Origin: Gulosibacter molinativorax | GTDB taxonomy: Bacteria; Actinomycetota; Actinomycetes; Actinomycetales; Microbacteriaceae | Reading direction: 5' to 3' | NCBI RefSeq assembly: GCF_003010915.2 | Contig: NZ_CP028426.1 | Coordinates: forward strand, 2,356,001 to 2,420,000 | Length of the DNA: 64,000 nt | Shown: positions 1-8,243 of the stretch, one piece after another | Layout of the letters: every line of letters begins with the position of its first letter | Position numbering within the stretch: position 1 is the stretch's first letter | The notes under the pieces: model-generated | The model's database searches: none | What the model was told of the DNA's origin: nothing | The model's input: the letters and a program-made list of their open reading frames with translations, nothing else | Position numbers and translations under genes: made by a program

Positions 1-618
1 TGGTGCGAGCAATACACCGGCACCAACGGCAAATGCCGTACCTAGAATAAAGACAATCGCATATGTGCGATTAATCCGCAGACCGACGACTTTCGCCGCA
101 TAGTGGTCTTCCGATACCGCACGAATTTGCTTTCCAACGCGCGTCCGATAAAGGAAAAACCAGAGCGCAGCAACGAGCACGATTCCGCCAACGAACGCAA
201 TAACGCGACCAACTTCAACTTGCACGCCGAGGACACTCAACCGCGTGGCAGCGAAGTCATTCGAGATCGCAAATGTACGCGAACCAAAGAACATCAGTGC
301 CGCAGCCTGCAGCGCGATACTCAACCCAAGTGTCGCGAATATCTGGACATTGAGCGATTTACCAATGGTCGGTCGAATGATGGCTACGAATATGAGGTAT
401 GCCACCGGTATGGATGCGATGATTACGAGCAACCCTGCTAAATAAGGGTTCATTCCCGTGGATGTGACAACAAAAATAGTTGCAATCATCCCCAGCATTA
501 CAAACTCTCCGTGAGCGAAGTTCATGACGTCCATGACGCCGAAGATTAACGTCAGACCCACGGCCACGAGTGCGAGCACGCCTCCGGCCATAATCCCAAG
601 TACGACTAGATCCCACAT
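1..618 (-). CDS. Branched-chain amino acid-type ABC transporter permease (LivH family), 3' end outside window
   Basis: Inner-membrane permease of the LivH family, which imports branched-chain amino acids or, in catabolic clusters, aromatic and other organic acids. 206 codons are visible, read from an ATG at 618 behind a strong GGAGGTG ribosome site. The family is usually near 290 residues, so the C-terminus lies left of base 1. The translation starts MWDLVVLGIMAGG and contains the typical FGVMDVMNFAHGEF stretch near residues 25-38, followed by several hydrophobic helices. It is the last visible gene of the leftward operon that starts with the hydrolase at 4731, so its substrate may be the compound degraded by that operon. 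The partner LivM, LivG and LivF genes would lie outside. The substrate is inferred only. Confidence 0.9.
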   Translation of the reverse strand, partial: MWDLVVLGIMAGGVLALVAVGLTLIFGVMDVMNFAHGEFVMLGMIATIFVVTSTGMNPYLAGLLVIIASIPVAYLIFVAIIRPTIGKSLNVQIFATLGLSIALQAAALMFFGSRTFAISNDFAATRLSVLGVQVEVGRVIAFVGGIVLVAALWFFLYRTRVGKQIRAVSEDHYAAKVVGLRINRTYAIVFILGTAFAVGAGVLLAP

Positions 619-679
619 CGGGCACCTCCTTTCTTTACGTTTTGCAAATGTTCAAATAGTGATTCGGTGATAACCAGCA

Positions 680-1549
680 TCATTGTTGTGCACCATTGAG
701 CTGGTTTTCATTCCGAGTATCGAGATCGACTTCCCAAGCCCGGACGTTTTCTGCGGCAGATGCGCGCTGTCGCCGATCCCAGTTGCTCCCGGTATGTATG
801 GGTCGCAATGCGTGAAAGAGTCGGTAGATCCGTGGGACATATGTCGTCCGAGCCCTTCGTAAAATAGAGCCTGCGTACGCATCAGCAACGTCATCAACAG
901 AATTCGTAATGTTGAAAGGCCAAGGCAATCCCTTACTGGTCTCCGCACGCGAGGCAGGACCCTGAAGCATTGGCGTTTTCGTCCACCCCGGATAGAAGAC
1001 TCCGACGTCAACGCCGTGATGCAAGACCTCAAGCCGCAGCGCACCTGCGAACGCGTCAATTCCGGCTTTGGCCGCAGCGTAGACCGAGGACTTGGGTGTG
1101 TGCTTGAGCACCGCCGCCGAGCACGTGAAAGTGATGTAGCCGCGGGAGGCGATCACGTACTCGAGTGTGGCCTTCACAGTGCGGATCTGGCCCGCGAGAT
1201 TTACATCGATGATTCGCAGCAGCTGTTCGCTTGAGGAAGCCCTCACGGTGCTGGCGCTACCGATACCTGCGTTTGCCACAATGGCATCAATACGACCGAA
1301 CTCGGTCATGACCTTTGCGGCCGCAGACTCGAGCGATTCGATGCTGGTGACATCGGCCTCAATGCCGATGTGCTCGGCACCGAGCCGTTGGGCGGCAAGC
1401 GCAACTTCGTCACCAGCACGATCTACAAGCGCGATTCGACAGCCCTGCGCGGCCAGCTTGGTCGCGGTGGCAAGGCCGATCCCGCTTGCGCCTCCGGTAA
1501 TGAATACGGTCTTCTTGGTGGAATGCGGTACGGATAATGCGTGGTTCAT
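680..1549 (-). CDS. SDR family NAD(P)-dependent oxidoreductase
   Basis: Cytosolic short-chain dehydrogenase/reductase of 289 residues, predicted to interconvert an alcohol and a ketone with NAD(P). The Rossmann motif GGASGIG lies near the N-terminus, NAG is present (VANAGIG), and the catalytic YxxxK appears as YAAAK. I start at the ATG at 1549 (MNHALSVPHS). An upstream ATG at 1606 would add 19 residues that overlap the preceding SDR gene and fit the family poorly. It is the fourth gene of a leftward operon, 25 bases after the neighbouring SDR. The C-terminal 100 residues are basic and diverge from FabG-type SDRs. Substrate unknown; it probably acts on an intermediate of the monooxygenase pathway encoded upstream. 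Confidence 0.88.
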   Translation of the reverse strand: MNHALSVPHSTKKTVFITGGASGIGLATATKLAAQGCRIALVDRAGDEVALAAQRLGAEHIGIEADVTSIESLESAAAKVMTEFGRIDAIVANAGIGSASTVRASSSEQLLRIIDVNLAGQIRTVKATLEYVIASRGYITFTCSAAVLKHTPKSSVYAAAKAGIDAFAGALRLEVLHHGVDVGVFYPGWTKTPMLQGPASRAETSKGLPWPFNITNSVDDVADAYAGSILRRARTTYVPRIYRLFHALRPIHTGSNWDRRQRASAAENVRAWEVDLDTRNENQLNGAQQ

Positions 1550-1574
1550 AGAATAGCTTTCCCGTGGAAGAGCG

Positions 1575-2345
1575 CTACTGCATATGCGATCCGCCATTGA
1601 CATCAACGGTGGCTCCCGTGATGAACGACGAATCAGGTTCGCTCAGGAATCGAACAGTGTGAGCGACATCTTCAGCCGTGCCCAGGCGACCGACTGGAAT
1701 CGTAGTGGCGTAGTCGGTGTTCACGTTGTCCCCCACCATCGAGGCCATGCCCGATGCGATACGGCCGGGTGCGACGGCATTGACAGTGATCCCGAACTCT
1801 GCGAGCTCCTGCGCGAATGCGCGAGTCACGCCAAGGAGGCCTGTCTTCGTTGAGGCGTAGTGCAAGCCGCCAAGGCGACCGCCGTAGCGGGCGGCGACTG
1901 AGGCGATATTTATGATGCGGCCATAGCCCTGCTCGATCATGCCAGGGGCAAGGGTCTTGATGCCAAGGAACGGACCCGTCAAGTTGACGCCGAGCACTGC
2001 ATCCCATTCCGTCTTCGGAATGTCGATACCTTCGAGCTTCTTGCCGTTGTGTTTGGGGGAGATCCCAGCGTTGTTGACAAGAATTGTAGGTGCACCGAAT
2101 TGACTGCTGGCAGCCTCACGAATCGCATTCCAGCTCTCTTCGGATGCGACATCAGCGACGGTCGTCTCGAGCGCGTCGACGGACTGTGGGAATTTTTCGC
2201 GCAGCTCTTGCAGCGCGTCATCGTTGACGTCGGTCGCCACGACCTTGTCTCCGCGTTCGAGCAGTGAAGCTACGATCGCGGCACCAAGCCCACCGGCAGC
2301 ACCGGTTACAACGGCGATTTGTCGCCCTTCAGGACCGTTGTTCAT
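1575..2345 (-). CDS. SDR family oxidoreductase (FabG-like)
   Basis: Classical SDR of 256 residues with cofactor motif TGAAGGLG, the NNAG motif, the catalytic pair in YASTK, and the C-terminal FITGATVDVNGG stretch typical of FabG-like enzymes. It is expected to be a soluble NAD(P)-dependent alcohol/ketone oxidoreductase. I take the ATG at 2345 as start; a TTG at 2357 would overlap the monooxygenase stop codon by four bases (TTGA) and add four residues. Neither start has a clear Shine-Dalgarno sequence, which suits translational coupling to the upstream gene. Its place directly after the Baeyer-Villiger-type monooxygenase suggests oxidation of the alcohol or hydroxy acid made in that route, which is inference. 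Confidence 0.9.
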   Translation of the reverse strand: MNNGPEGRQIAVVTGAAGGLGAAIVASLLERGDKVVATDVNDDALQELREKFPQSVDALETTVADVASEESWNAIREAASSQFGAPTILVNNAGISPKHNGKKLEGIDIPKTEWDAVLGVNLTGPFLGIKTLAPGMIEQGYGRIINIASVAARYGGRLGGLHYASTKTGLLGVTRAFAQELAEFGITVNAVAPGRIASGMASMVGDNVNTDYATTIPVGRLGTAEDVAHTVRFLSEPDSSFITGATVDVNGGSHMQ

Positions 2346-2353
2346 GCTGGGAT

Positions 2354-3826
2354 TCAAATCTTTTCAATTTCGTAAGGTTCGTCGTGGAAGCTGCTGTTCA
2401 GCTCGCGGAATGTGAAAGAAAAATCCGGCCATAGTGTGGTGAGCCGGCCCGAGCTCGGGTCCACGTACCAGCTGCTGCAGTCGCCCGAAAGCCAGACAGT
2501 GCCCGCACTCAGCTCTTCGAGCTGCCGCATATAGCTTTCTTGCTCTTCGCGGCGCACTTCGAGCACTTTGTCCTCGGCAACTTGCTCGAGAGCCTCGAAG
2601 ACGTAATCCATCTGAGCCTCAGCAATATAAATCGCCGAGTTGTGCCCAAGACCGGTGTTAGGCCCTTTCAAGAACCAGAGGTTGGGGAACCCGCTGACCG
2701 CCGTGGTCTTGTACGCTTCCATGCCGCGATCCCAGTGTTCGCGCAGCGTACGCCCGTCACGACCGTAGGTGCGATAGGCCATTGGAATATCCGTGGCTTC
2801 GAAGCCAGTGGCCGCAATGATGACGTCAACTTCGTGCTCGACGCCGTCGGCCCCGATGACGCCATCCCGGGTTATGGCCATGACCCCACCGGTCACGAGC
2901 TCGACGTTTTCGCGCAAGAAGGTCGGGTAATACGAGTTCGATTTCAGGATGCGTTTGCATCCGATGACGTAGTCAGGCGTCAGCTTGTCACGCAGTTCAC
3001 CCGCTGGTATCTGTCGCTCCAGGTGTCCCAAGGCGGTTCTTGTCACTGTGTCGATGAGTGTCTGTGTGCCACGTCGCTGCGCATACCGTTCTTCATTCGC
3101 CCAGAACAGGTCGTCGCGAATTTTCTGCATGAGTTCTGGGCGGCGCTCAAACATCCGCTTTTGCGCTTGCGTGTAATGCGGGTCGTGGCGGGGCGTGACA
3201 TAAGCAGCTGAGCGCTGAATCACCACGAGCTGTTGGGCGACTTCAGCAACTTCAGGGATGATCTGGATAGCACTGGCTCCCGAACCGATCACTGCGACGC
3301 GCTTGCCTTTGAGATCAACCGAGTGATCCCATTCCGCGGAATGGAAAAGTTCTCCTTGGAACTCAGCGACGCCAGGGACTTCGGGGAACTTTGCGTCCGA
3401 AAGATAGCCGGTGGCCATGATAAGCGCTGGAGCCTCAAATAGCTCTTCACCCGATTTGACCGTCCAGAGCTTCCTGGCATCATCCCAACGAACTTCGTCA
3501 GCGTTCGTATTGAAACGGATGTGCGGGGTCACGCCTTCGGCAGCGGCCACAGTCTCCATATACTCGAGAATTTCTGGCTGTTGCGCGTACATTTTTGACC
3601 AATTCGGGTTCAACGCGAAGGAATACGAGTACAGGTGCGAAGGAACATCGCACTCGGCACCGGGATAGGTGTTGTCGCGCCATGCGCCACCCACGGTGTG
3701 ACCGCGTTCGAGTATTACGTAGCTCTGCTCGCTTTTGCGCTCCAGCTGAATACCGAGGCCGACACCTGAGAATCCGGCGCCAATAATTAGAACGTCAGTT
3801 GACGTGATCGTTGCCGTGTCATTCAT
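2354..3826 (-). CDS. Flavin-containing / Baeyer-Villiger-type monooxygenase
   Basis: FAD- and NADPH-dependent monooxygenase of 490 residues. The N-terminal FAD Rossmann motif is GAGFSG, and the NADPH Rossmann motif is GSGASA near residue 180. Between them lies FQGELFHSAEW, which fits the Baeyer-Villiger fingerprint FxGxxxHxxxW. ATGF follows in the C-terminal half. Such enzymes insert oxygen next to a ketone to give an ester or lactone. The start ATG at 3826 has AAAAGGA upstream. The next upstream gene encodes an alpha/beta hydrolase and the divergent one an alcohol dehydrogenase, the usual partners in alcohol-ketone-lactone degradation. Length is closer to EthA-type and FMO-like members than to cyclohexanone monooxygenase, so the substrate remains open. 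Confidence 0.92.
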   Translation of the reverse strand: MNDTATITSTDVLIIGAGFSGVGLGIQLERKSEQSYVILERGHTVGGAWRDNTYPGAECDVPSHLYSYSFALNPNWSKMYAQQPEILEYMETVAAAEGVTPHIRFNTNADEVRWDDARKLWTVKSGEELFEAPALIMATGYLSDAKFPEVPGVAEFQGELFHSAEWDHSVDLKGKRVAVIGSGASAIQIIPEVAEVAQQLVVIQRSAAYVTPRHDPHYTQAQKRMFERRPELMQKIRDDLFWANEERYAQRRGTQTLIDTVTRTALGHLERQIPAGELRDKLTPDYVIGCKRILKSNSYYPTFLRENVELVTGGVMAITRDGVIGADGVEHEVDVIIAATGFEATDIPMAYRTYGRDGRTLREHWDRGMEAYKTTAVSGFPNLWFLKGPNTGLGHNSAIYIAEAQMDYVFEALEQVAEDKVLEVRREEQESYMRQLEELSAGTVWLSGDCSSWYVDPSSGRLTTLWPDFSFTFRELNSSFHDEPYEIEKI

Positions 3827-3855
3827 TGTCTATTCCTTTTCTACTTTTCCCGCAG

Positions 3856-4731
3856 CTAGGCCATCAGTGGTTCAACCGTGGCGCCGGCAGGGACGCCATC
3901 GGGAGTTCTTACAAAGTCATCAATGAGCATGAAAACCTGTGCAGGCCGCTCGGTCGTGACGGCGTGGCCCGCGTCTACTTCGGCGAGTCGCGCATTCTCG
4001 ATACCGCCGAGCAGTTCATAACTGTGCCGAATCGGCACCATCTGGTCTTCGCTGGCACCCACCACGAGCGTCGGCGCGGTAATACGTTCAACGTCCTCAC
4101 GGATGTCTACGTTGTAGTTAATTTGCATTTCGCGGTCGACTCCGTTGCGGAAGGTGCGACTCGAAATCAACGCTTCAAGGTCCTGGTCGGCACGAGTTCG
4201 CAGAAATTGTGAACTGAATGCCAGGAGCGTTTGGAACTCCTGCAACGGGCGACGCTCACCACTAAAAAGCGTCTGCCACACGTGATTACGCAACCTCTGT
4301 TGCTTATCTGTCGTAATCCAGCCAGCAAGGAGCGTCAGCGTTTTCACGAGAACGGGTTGACGGCCAGCAAGTGCGGCGGCGACAACTGCACCAAGTGAGT
4401 AACCGACAAGGTGCACTGGCACGCCCGGCGAGCGAGCTTCTATAACGGCCACCACCTGATGTACGAGATCGCTCAGCTGGGAAACCGCATCCACGACCGC
4501 ATCGACTCCAATCACCCGGTGTCGAGCGGCAAGCATGGGATACACGGTTCGGTAATGTGCCTCGGTGCTGCCGCCAGTTCCGTGCACGAGCACAATTGGC
4601 GCGCGACCGTCTCCCGGAGCGCCAGTGTCGTGATATCCGACCTCAATTTCACCCAGGCGAACTGAGCCAGCGACAGAGTCTGCGTGTAGCTTCACTGCTT
4701 CTTCTTTCATTCGAAGGATGTCGATCCACAT
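3856..4731 (-). CDS. Alpha/beta fold hydrolase
   Basis: Predicted cytosolic serine hydrolase of 291 residues. HGTGG forms the oxyanion-hole region, GYSLG carries the nucleophile serine, and the C-terminal part has the acid (GASEDQ) and the histidine (DAGHAV). I choose the ATG at 4731 because GGAAGA lies seven bases upstream; ATGs at 4752 and 4710 lack such a site. It is the first gene of the leftward operon and is followed after 29 bases by the monooxygenase. In this setting it most likely hydrolyses the ester or lactone that enzyme makes. A dyad and direct repeats lie in the divergent promoter region upstream, next to the alcohol dehydrogenase gene. Confidence 0.88.
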   Translation of the reverse strand: MWIDILRMKEEAVKLHADSVAGSVRLGEIEVGYHDTGAPGDGRAPIVLVHGTGGSTEAHYRTVYPMLAARHRVIGVDAVVDAVSQLSDLVHQVVAVIEARSPGVPVHLVGYSLGAVVAAALAGRQPVLVKTLTLLAGWITTDKQQRLRNHVWQTLFSGERRPLQEFQTLLAFSSQFLRTRADQDLEALISSRTFRNGVDREMQINYNVDIREDVERITAPTLVVGASEDQMVPIRHSYELLGGIENARLAEVDAGHAVTTERPAQVFMLIDDFVRTPDGVPAGATVEPLMA

Positions 4732-4751
4732 GGGATGTTCTTCCGAAAACA

Positions 4752-4814
4752 TCTCAACATTGAGAGCGCACCCTCATTCGGAGTACTCTCTCACTATATG
4801 CATTGAGAGTGCAC
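4752..4814. promoter_or_regulatory. Candidate operator region: dyad plus direct repeat between divergent hydrolase and ADH genes
   Basis: TCTCAACATTGAGA (4752-4765) has perfect 6-bp arms around two bases. The 14-mer CATTGAGAGCGCAC (4758-4771) recurs with one change at 4801-4814, a start-to-start distance of 43 bp or about four helical turns. The site sits between the two divergent catabolic operons, so it is a likely binding site for a regulator, possibly the TetR protein encoded at 6187. Binding is inferred, not shown. Confidence 0.5.
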
Positions 4815-4860
4815 TTCGCAATTCTTTTTTCACGCACTTCTCATCACCAAAGGAGCAATT

Positions 4861-5982
4861 ATGCGAATTACTGGCGCGGTACTGCGGGAATCGGGAGCAA
4901 GCCTTCCCTACGCTTCGAGCAGACCACTGGATGTGGTCAGCCTCGAGTTGGCCTCGCCTGGCCCAGGTGAAGTGCGCATCCGCATAGAAACAGCAGGTCT
5001 CTGTCACTCCGACCTCTCCGTCGTCAACGGCAGTCGACCCCGACCGCTACCGATGCTGCTCGGCCACGAGGCCGCGGGCATCGTTGACTCGTTAGGAGAA
5101 GGCGTCGAAGATCTTGCCGTTGGTCAGCGTGTCGTCACGGTGTTCTTGCCGCGATGCGAATCGTGTGCAGCCTGCCGCACTGGCGGGAGACTTCCCTGCG
5201 AAGCTGGCACGCTTAGCAACAACGACGGAGTCCTGCCCTCTCAGAAAACTCGGCTCTCTGAAAATGGTTCGCCCATTCGCCATCATCTTGGTGTCTCAGC
5301 GTTCGCGACCCATGCAATCGTAAGCCGACGTTCAATCGTGCCTGTCGGTGATGACGTACCGCCCAATGTTGCAGCAGTGCTGGGCTGCGCGGTTCTCACG
5401 GGAGGAGGTGCGGTAAAGAACGCCGGCGCGCTTCAGCCAGGCCAAGACATCATCGTGATCGGCCTGGGCGGCGTAGGAATGGCAGCGATCCTCACCGGAA
5501 TTGCCATTACCTCGGCCGCAGGTGGTCGGGTCATTGGCGTGGACGCGATTCCGGCAAAGCTGGAAGCCGCGCGGACCCTTGGCGCAAACATTGCTGTCAC
5601 TCCAGAAGACGCGTTGGCACTCAACCTCCGCGCACCAGTGGTTGTGGAGGCAGCCGGAAATCCCCTTGCGTTTGAAACAGCATTCGCACTAACGGCACCG
5701 GGTGGAATCACCGTCACAACAGGGCTCCCACCCGCTGACGCGACCTCGCGCATCACTCCACTCACTGTCACTGCCGAAGCTCGGACCATCGTCGGTTCAT
5801 ATCTCGGCTCAGCAGTACCAAGCCGAGACATTCCGGAGTACGAAAAGCTGTGGCGCGAAGGAAAGCTACCGGTTGAGAAACTCACTTCGACAACTCTCCC
5901 GCTCGCCAGTATCAATGAAGCCCTCGACGCACTTGACAGGGGCTACGCAATCCGGCAAATGATTACATTCGAAGGCATCTAA
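4861..5982 (+). CDS. Zinc-dependent alcohol dehydrogenase
   Basis: Medium-chain (MDR) NAD-dependent alcohol dehydrogenase of 373 residues. Catalytic zinc ligands appear in GLCHSD and LGHEAAG. The structural zinc site is the C-x2-C-x2-C-x7-C pattern CESCAACRTGGRLPC, and the cofactor Rossmann motif is GLGGVG near residue 200. The overall layout resembles class III and actinobacterial mycothiol/NDMA-type enzymes. The start ATG at 4861 has a strong AAAGGAG site. It is transcribed divergently from the hydrolase-monooxygenase operon and probably supplies the ketone for the monooxygenase by oxidising an alcohol. The specific substrate cannot be read from the sequence. Confidence 0.92.
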   Translation: MRITGAVLRESGASLPYASSRPLDVVSLELASPGPGEVRIRIETAGLCHSDLSVVNGSRPRPLPMLLGHEAAGIVDSLGEGVEDLAVGQRVVTVFLPRCESCAACRTGGRLPCEAGTLSNNDGVLPSQKTRLSENGSPIRHHLGVSAFATHAIVSRRSIVPVGDDVPPNVAAVLGCAVLTGGGAVKNAGALQPGQDIIVIGLGGVGMAAILTGIAITSAAGGRVIGVDAIPAKLEAARTLGANIAVTPEDALALNLRAPVVVEAAGNPLAFETAFALTAPGGITVTTGLPPADATSRITPLTVTAEARTIVGSYLGSAVPSRDIPEYEKLWREGKLPVEKLTSTTLPLASINEALDALDRGYAIRQMITFEGI

Positions 5983-6098
5983 GCTGCTTAGCGAAGGGCC
6001 AGGTTCGCCGAATTAGGATCCTCAGAGTGACTACGCCACCGCAGAGCGGTGTCTACTCCGGACACCATATAAGGCGGCATACAGCCAGACATCTGAAT

Positions 6099-6118
6099 GG
6101 TTCAGCAATTATTGAACC
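6099..6118. promoter_or_regulatory. 20-bp dyad upstream of the TetR gene, likely autoregulatory operator
   Basis: GGTTCAGCAATTATTGAACC pairs at 8 of 10 positions around its centre. It lies 69 bases before the tetR-type start, and its size and symmetry suit a TetR-family dimer site. Its TTGA half-site resembles the TTGAG half of the dyad at 4752, so the same protein may control both. This is inference from symmetry and position. Confidence 0.5.
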
Positions 6119-6186
6119 CTATACTTTCATGAGTTTTTACCGCCGTTGACTGCGGGTCAATTAGAGGCGAGACCTAGGAAACACAA

Positions 6187-6891
6187 ATGAGCGCCCCAGA
6201 TCAGCAGGACCCCAGCCACCAGCAGTTGAGCTTGCGTGAGAGTAATCGACGCCGTCGGTACTCTAGAATCTTGGCCGCCGCCGACGAACTCTTTAGAGCT
6301 CACGGTTTCGATCAAGTTACAACCCGCGAGATTGCTGCCGCCGCGGGCGTTGGCGAGGCAACGCTATTTCGCTATGTTCCGAACAAGAACGATTTGTTGC
6401 TGCTCGTGATTGGTCGTCAGCAAGACGCTCTACTCGATGAGATCGAGCAGCATGATGACCTGGTTGCCTCCAAAGCTCCGGTATCTCCGTCTGGTGAGTG
6501 GTACCTCGACCGCATCAGCAACATCTACGAGAAGCGCATCACCTTCTATGTAAACGACCCAATCAATGTCGCGAAATACATCGCTACCGGACTGCAATCT
6601 GACAACAGCCTCCGGGCCCACCCCATGACATCCGGTGATCGTGTCATCGACCGAGTGCATGGCATTCTCGCTTCAGGTCAAGAAGCCGATGCTATCCGCG
6701 ATGACGTGGATGCGCTCATCGTCGCTCGCAATATCAACGGCATCTATATTCACGAAGCGCTTCGGAGCCCTTCACGCAATTTGCCATTTGAAACTACATG
6801 GGAACGGCTTGCCCAGCGATTCGATGTAATGCTGCGCCCGCTGCTGAAAATGCACCGCAAAGATCAATGCAATCCATTTGTTGATAAATAG
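6187..6891 (+). CDS. TetR/AcrR family transcriptional regulator
   Basis: DNA-binding repressor of 234 residues. The N-terminal helix-turn-helix covers about residues 20-66, with the family-typical AAAGVGEATLFRYVPNKNDLL stretch near its end (turn and recognition helix). The C-terminal two thirds is the expected helical ligand-binding and dimer domain and has no recognised subfamily motif. It reads in the same direction as the alcohol dehydrogenase, 204 bases downstream. The upstream spacer carries a 20-bp dyad suitable for autoregulation. It probably controls the divergent catabolic genes to its left in response to their substrate. The 235 bases between its stop and the next gene hold no feature I can name. 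Confidence 0.9.
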   Translation: MSAPDQQDPSHQQLSLRESNRRRRYSRILAAADELFRAHGFDQVTTREIAAAAGVGEATLFRYVPNKNDLLLLVIGRQQDALLDEIEQHDDLVASKAPVSPSGEWYLDRISNIYEKRITFYVNDPINVAKYIATGLQSDNSLRAHPMTSGDRVIDRVHGILASGQEADAIRDDVDALIVARNINGIYIHEALRSPSRNLPFETTWERLAQRFDVMLRPLLKMHRKDQCNPFVDK

Positions 6892-7126
6892 TTCTTTTCA
6901 CAGCCTGGGCTGAATCGGCCGCCAGCCGCCTTAGCGAGCATCACTTGAATCCGCTAACAAACCTAGTTCAGCGCAAGGTGCCCGACTTGCTCGCACTAAG
7001 GCCCGGCTCGCATAAGCAGGCACCGCACGGCAGTGCCAAAGCGCGGCTGCGCGCGCGTCTCGTGTAGTGCGAGGGAAGTGCTGCGCTCTTCAGCGCCTCC
7101 CAGGTGGCGCGACCCAGATGATTCGG

Positions 7127-7618
7127 TTAGCGGGCGCCGTTATTGTCGCCGGGGACGTCTTCGTGATCCTCGGTAGCATCGCCTTGCGCGCCGGCAGCAT
7201 CACCGTGGCTGTCAACAACATCATTGCGGTCGCGGCCTGGAGCTCCTCCCTCGGTCTCCGGCGCGTAGCCCAACTCTTCCTGTTCTTCTGGTACCCGCTC
7301 GAGCAGCACCCGCTGCGGTTCGCCGCGGCGGACCATGAGGAAATTCACAATCAGCCCGACCCCGAGGGTTATCACCACTACCAGCGCGGTGAGAAACACC
7401 GCGAGGAATCCGAGCACCTGACCGCGCGAGAATTCTCCGTGTTCGGGCAGGAACATTGCAAAGATAAAGCTCAGCACAAGGCCGAGCACAATTCCGAGCG
7501 TGAGCCACCCCTGCAGCCGAATTCCGCGCCGCACTTCAGCCACCGTAAAGTCCTCCGGCTTGCGGATGCGGGGCTGGTCGGGGTCGTTCGGATCGGTCGC
7601 TGCGGGGTCAGTAGACAT
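7127..7618 (-). CDS. Small two-helix membrane protein of unknown function
   Basis: A 163-residue protein I do not recognise by name. A polar N-terminus (about 32 residues) is followed by two hydrophobic segments, roughly residues 37-58 and 66-92. A long acidic, Gly/Asp-rich hydrophilic tail follows, ending in GDNNGAR. The layout suggests an inner-membrane protein with both ends in the cytosol. I start at ATG 7618 (MSTDPAATD). An in-frame ATG at 7627 would add three residues, and a longer reading to 7879 is arginine-rich and implausible. It lies downstream of the SCP2-like gene on the same strand, with 77 bases between them. No function is proposed. Confidence 0.65.
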   Translation of the reverse strand: MSTDPAATDPNDPDQPRIRKPEDFTVAEVRRGIRLQGWLTLGIVLGLVLSFIFAMFLPEHGEFSRGQVLGFLAVFLTALVVVITLGVGLIVNFLMVRRGEPQRVLLERVPEEQEELGYAPETEGGAPGRDRNDVVDSHGDAAGAQGDATEDHEDVPGDNNGAR

Positions 7619-7695
7619 AGGAAACATTGTCTCATTTATTAGTGCGCCCGAATTTGCAGCACGCATCCACTCAATCAAGCTTTGAGCGGCTCCCG

Positions 7696-8205
7696 CTACG
7701 CGCGAATTACCGGTAGCGCGAAGGAGACGTCCGCGCGCACGCCCGAAGCATGCAGCTTGCCAGTCGCAAGCGCTGCATCCCAGCTCAGATGGCCGGTTGC
7801 CAAACCCAGCCAGAGCTCCGCTGGCATTTCGGTCACGTTTGGCGGGGTTCCGCGAGTGTGGCCGGGTCCCTCGACGCATTGCACCGCGCCGAAGGGCGGG
7901 ACGCGCACCTCCACCGCATGCCCCGGGACTTTTTCGGCGAGGAGTTGCAGGGTGTACCTCACTGCAGTGGCGAGCACCGTTCGAGGGACGACAACAGCAC
8001 CGACAGCACCAGCGCCGTCCGCGCCAGCAACCGGTCGACCAGTAGAACCAGCGTCGGCGGCGCGACCAACATCAGCCGCACCGCCCGTACGACCAGCATC
8101 CGCAGCCCCAGCAAACCGAACATCCTCAGACCCCGCAGACTGAGCTGAAAGCCACTCCCGAACGGCCTGCTGGCCCACCGCATCCGCAATTTTCGCCCGC
8201 GCCAT
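7696..8205 (-). CDS. Sterol carrier (SCP2)-like family protein
   Basis: A 169-residue protein of the actinobacterial family usually annotated as sterol carrier family protein, often found beside purD. The family hallmark VEVRVPPFGAVQC followed by GPGHTRGTPPNV is present in the middle, and LATGHLSW comes near the C-terminus. Residues about 28-65 are a low-complexity Ala/Gly/Asp insertion (AADAGRTGGAADVGRAADAG) not typical of the family. The ATG at 8205 has AGGGG seven bases upstream. The gene is divergent from the PurD-PurC ORF across 37 bases, so the two promoters must overlap. Ligand and biochemical role are unknown; lipid binding is only the family label. Confidence 0.8.
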   Translation of the reverse strand: MARAKIADAVGQQAVREWLSAQSAGSEDVRFAGAADAGRTGGAADVGRAADAGSTGRPVAGADGAGAVGAVVVPRTVLATAVRYTLQLLAEKVPGHAVEVRVPPFGAVQCVEGPGHTRGTPPNVTEMPAELWLGLATGHLSWDAALATGKLHASGVRADVSFALPVIRA

Positions 8206-8229
8206 CCGGCATCCCCTTCCCTCGACCGG

Positions 8230-8243
8230 TAGCCTAGTGCCCG
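8230..8243 (+). promoter_or_regulatory. Candidate leaderless promoter -10 box of the PurD-PurC gene
   Basis: TAGCCT (8230-8235) is followed by seven bases and then GTG at 8243. That spacing would put the transcription start on the start codon itself. No Shine-Dalgarno sequence is visible, and starting at 8243 gives the canonical PurD N-terminus MKILVLGSG. Confidence 0.5.
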
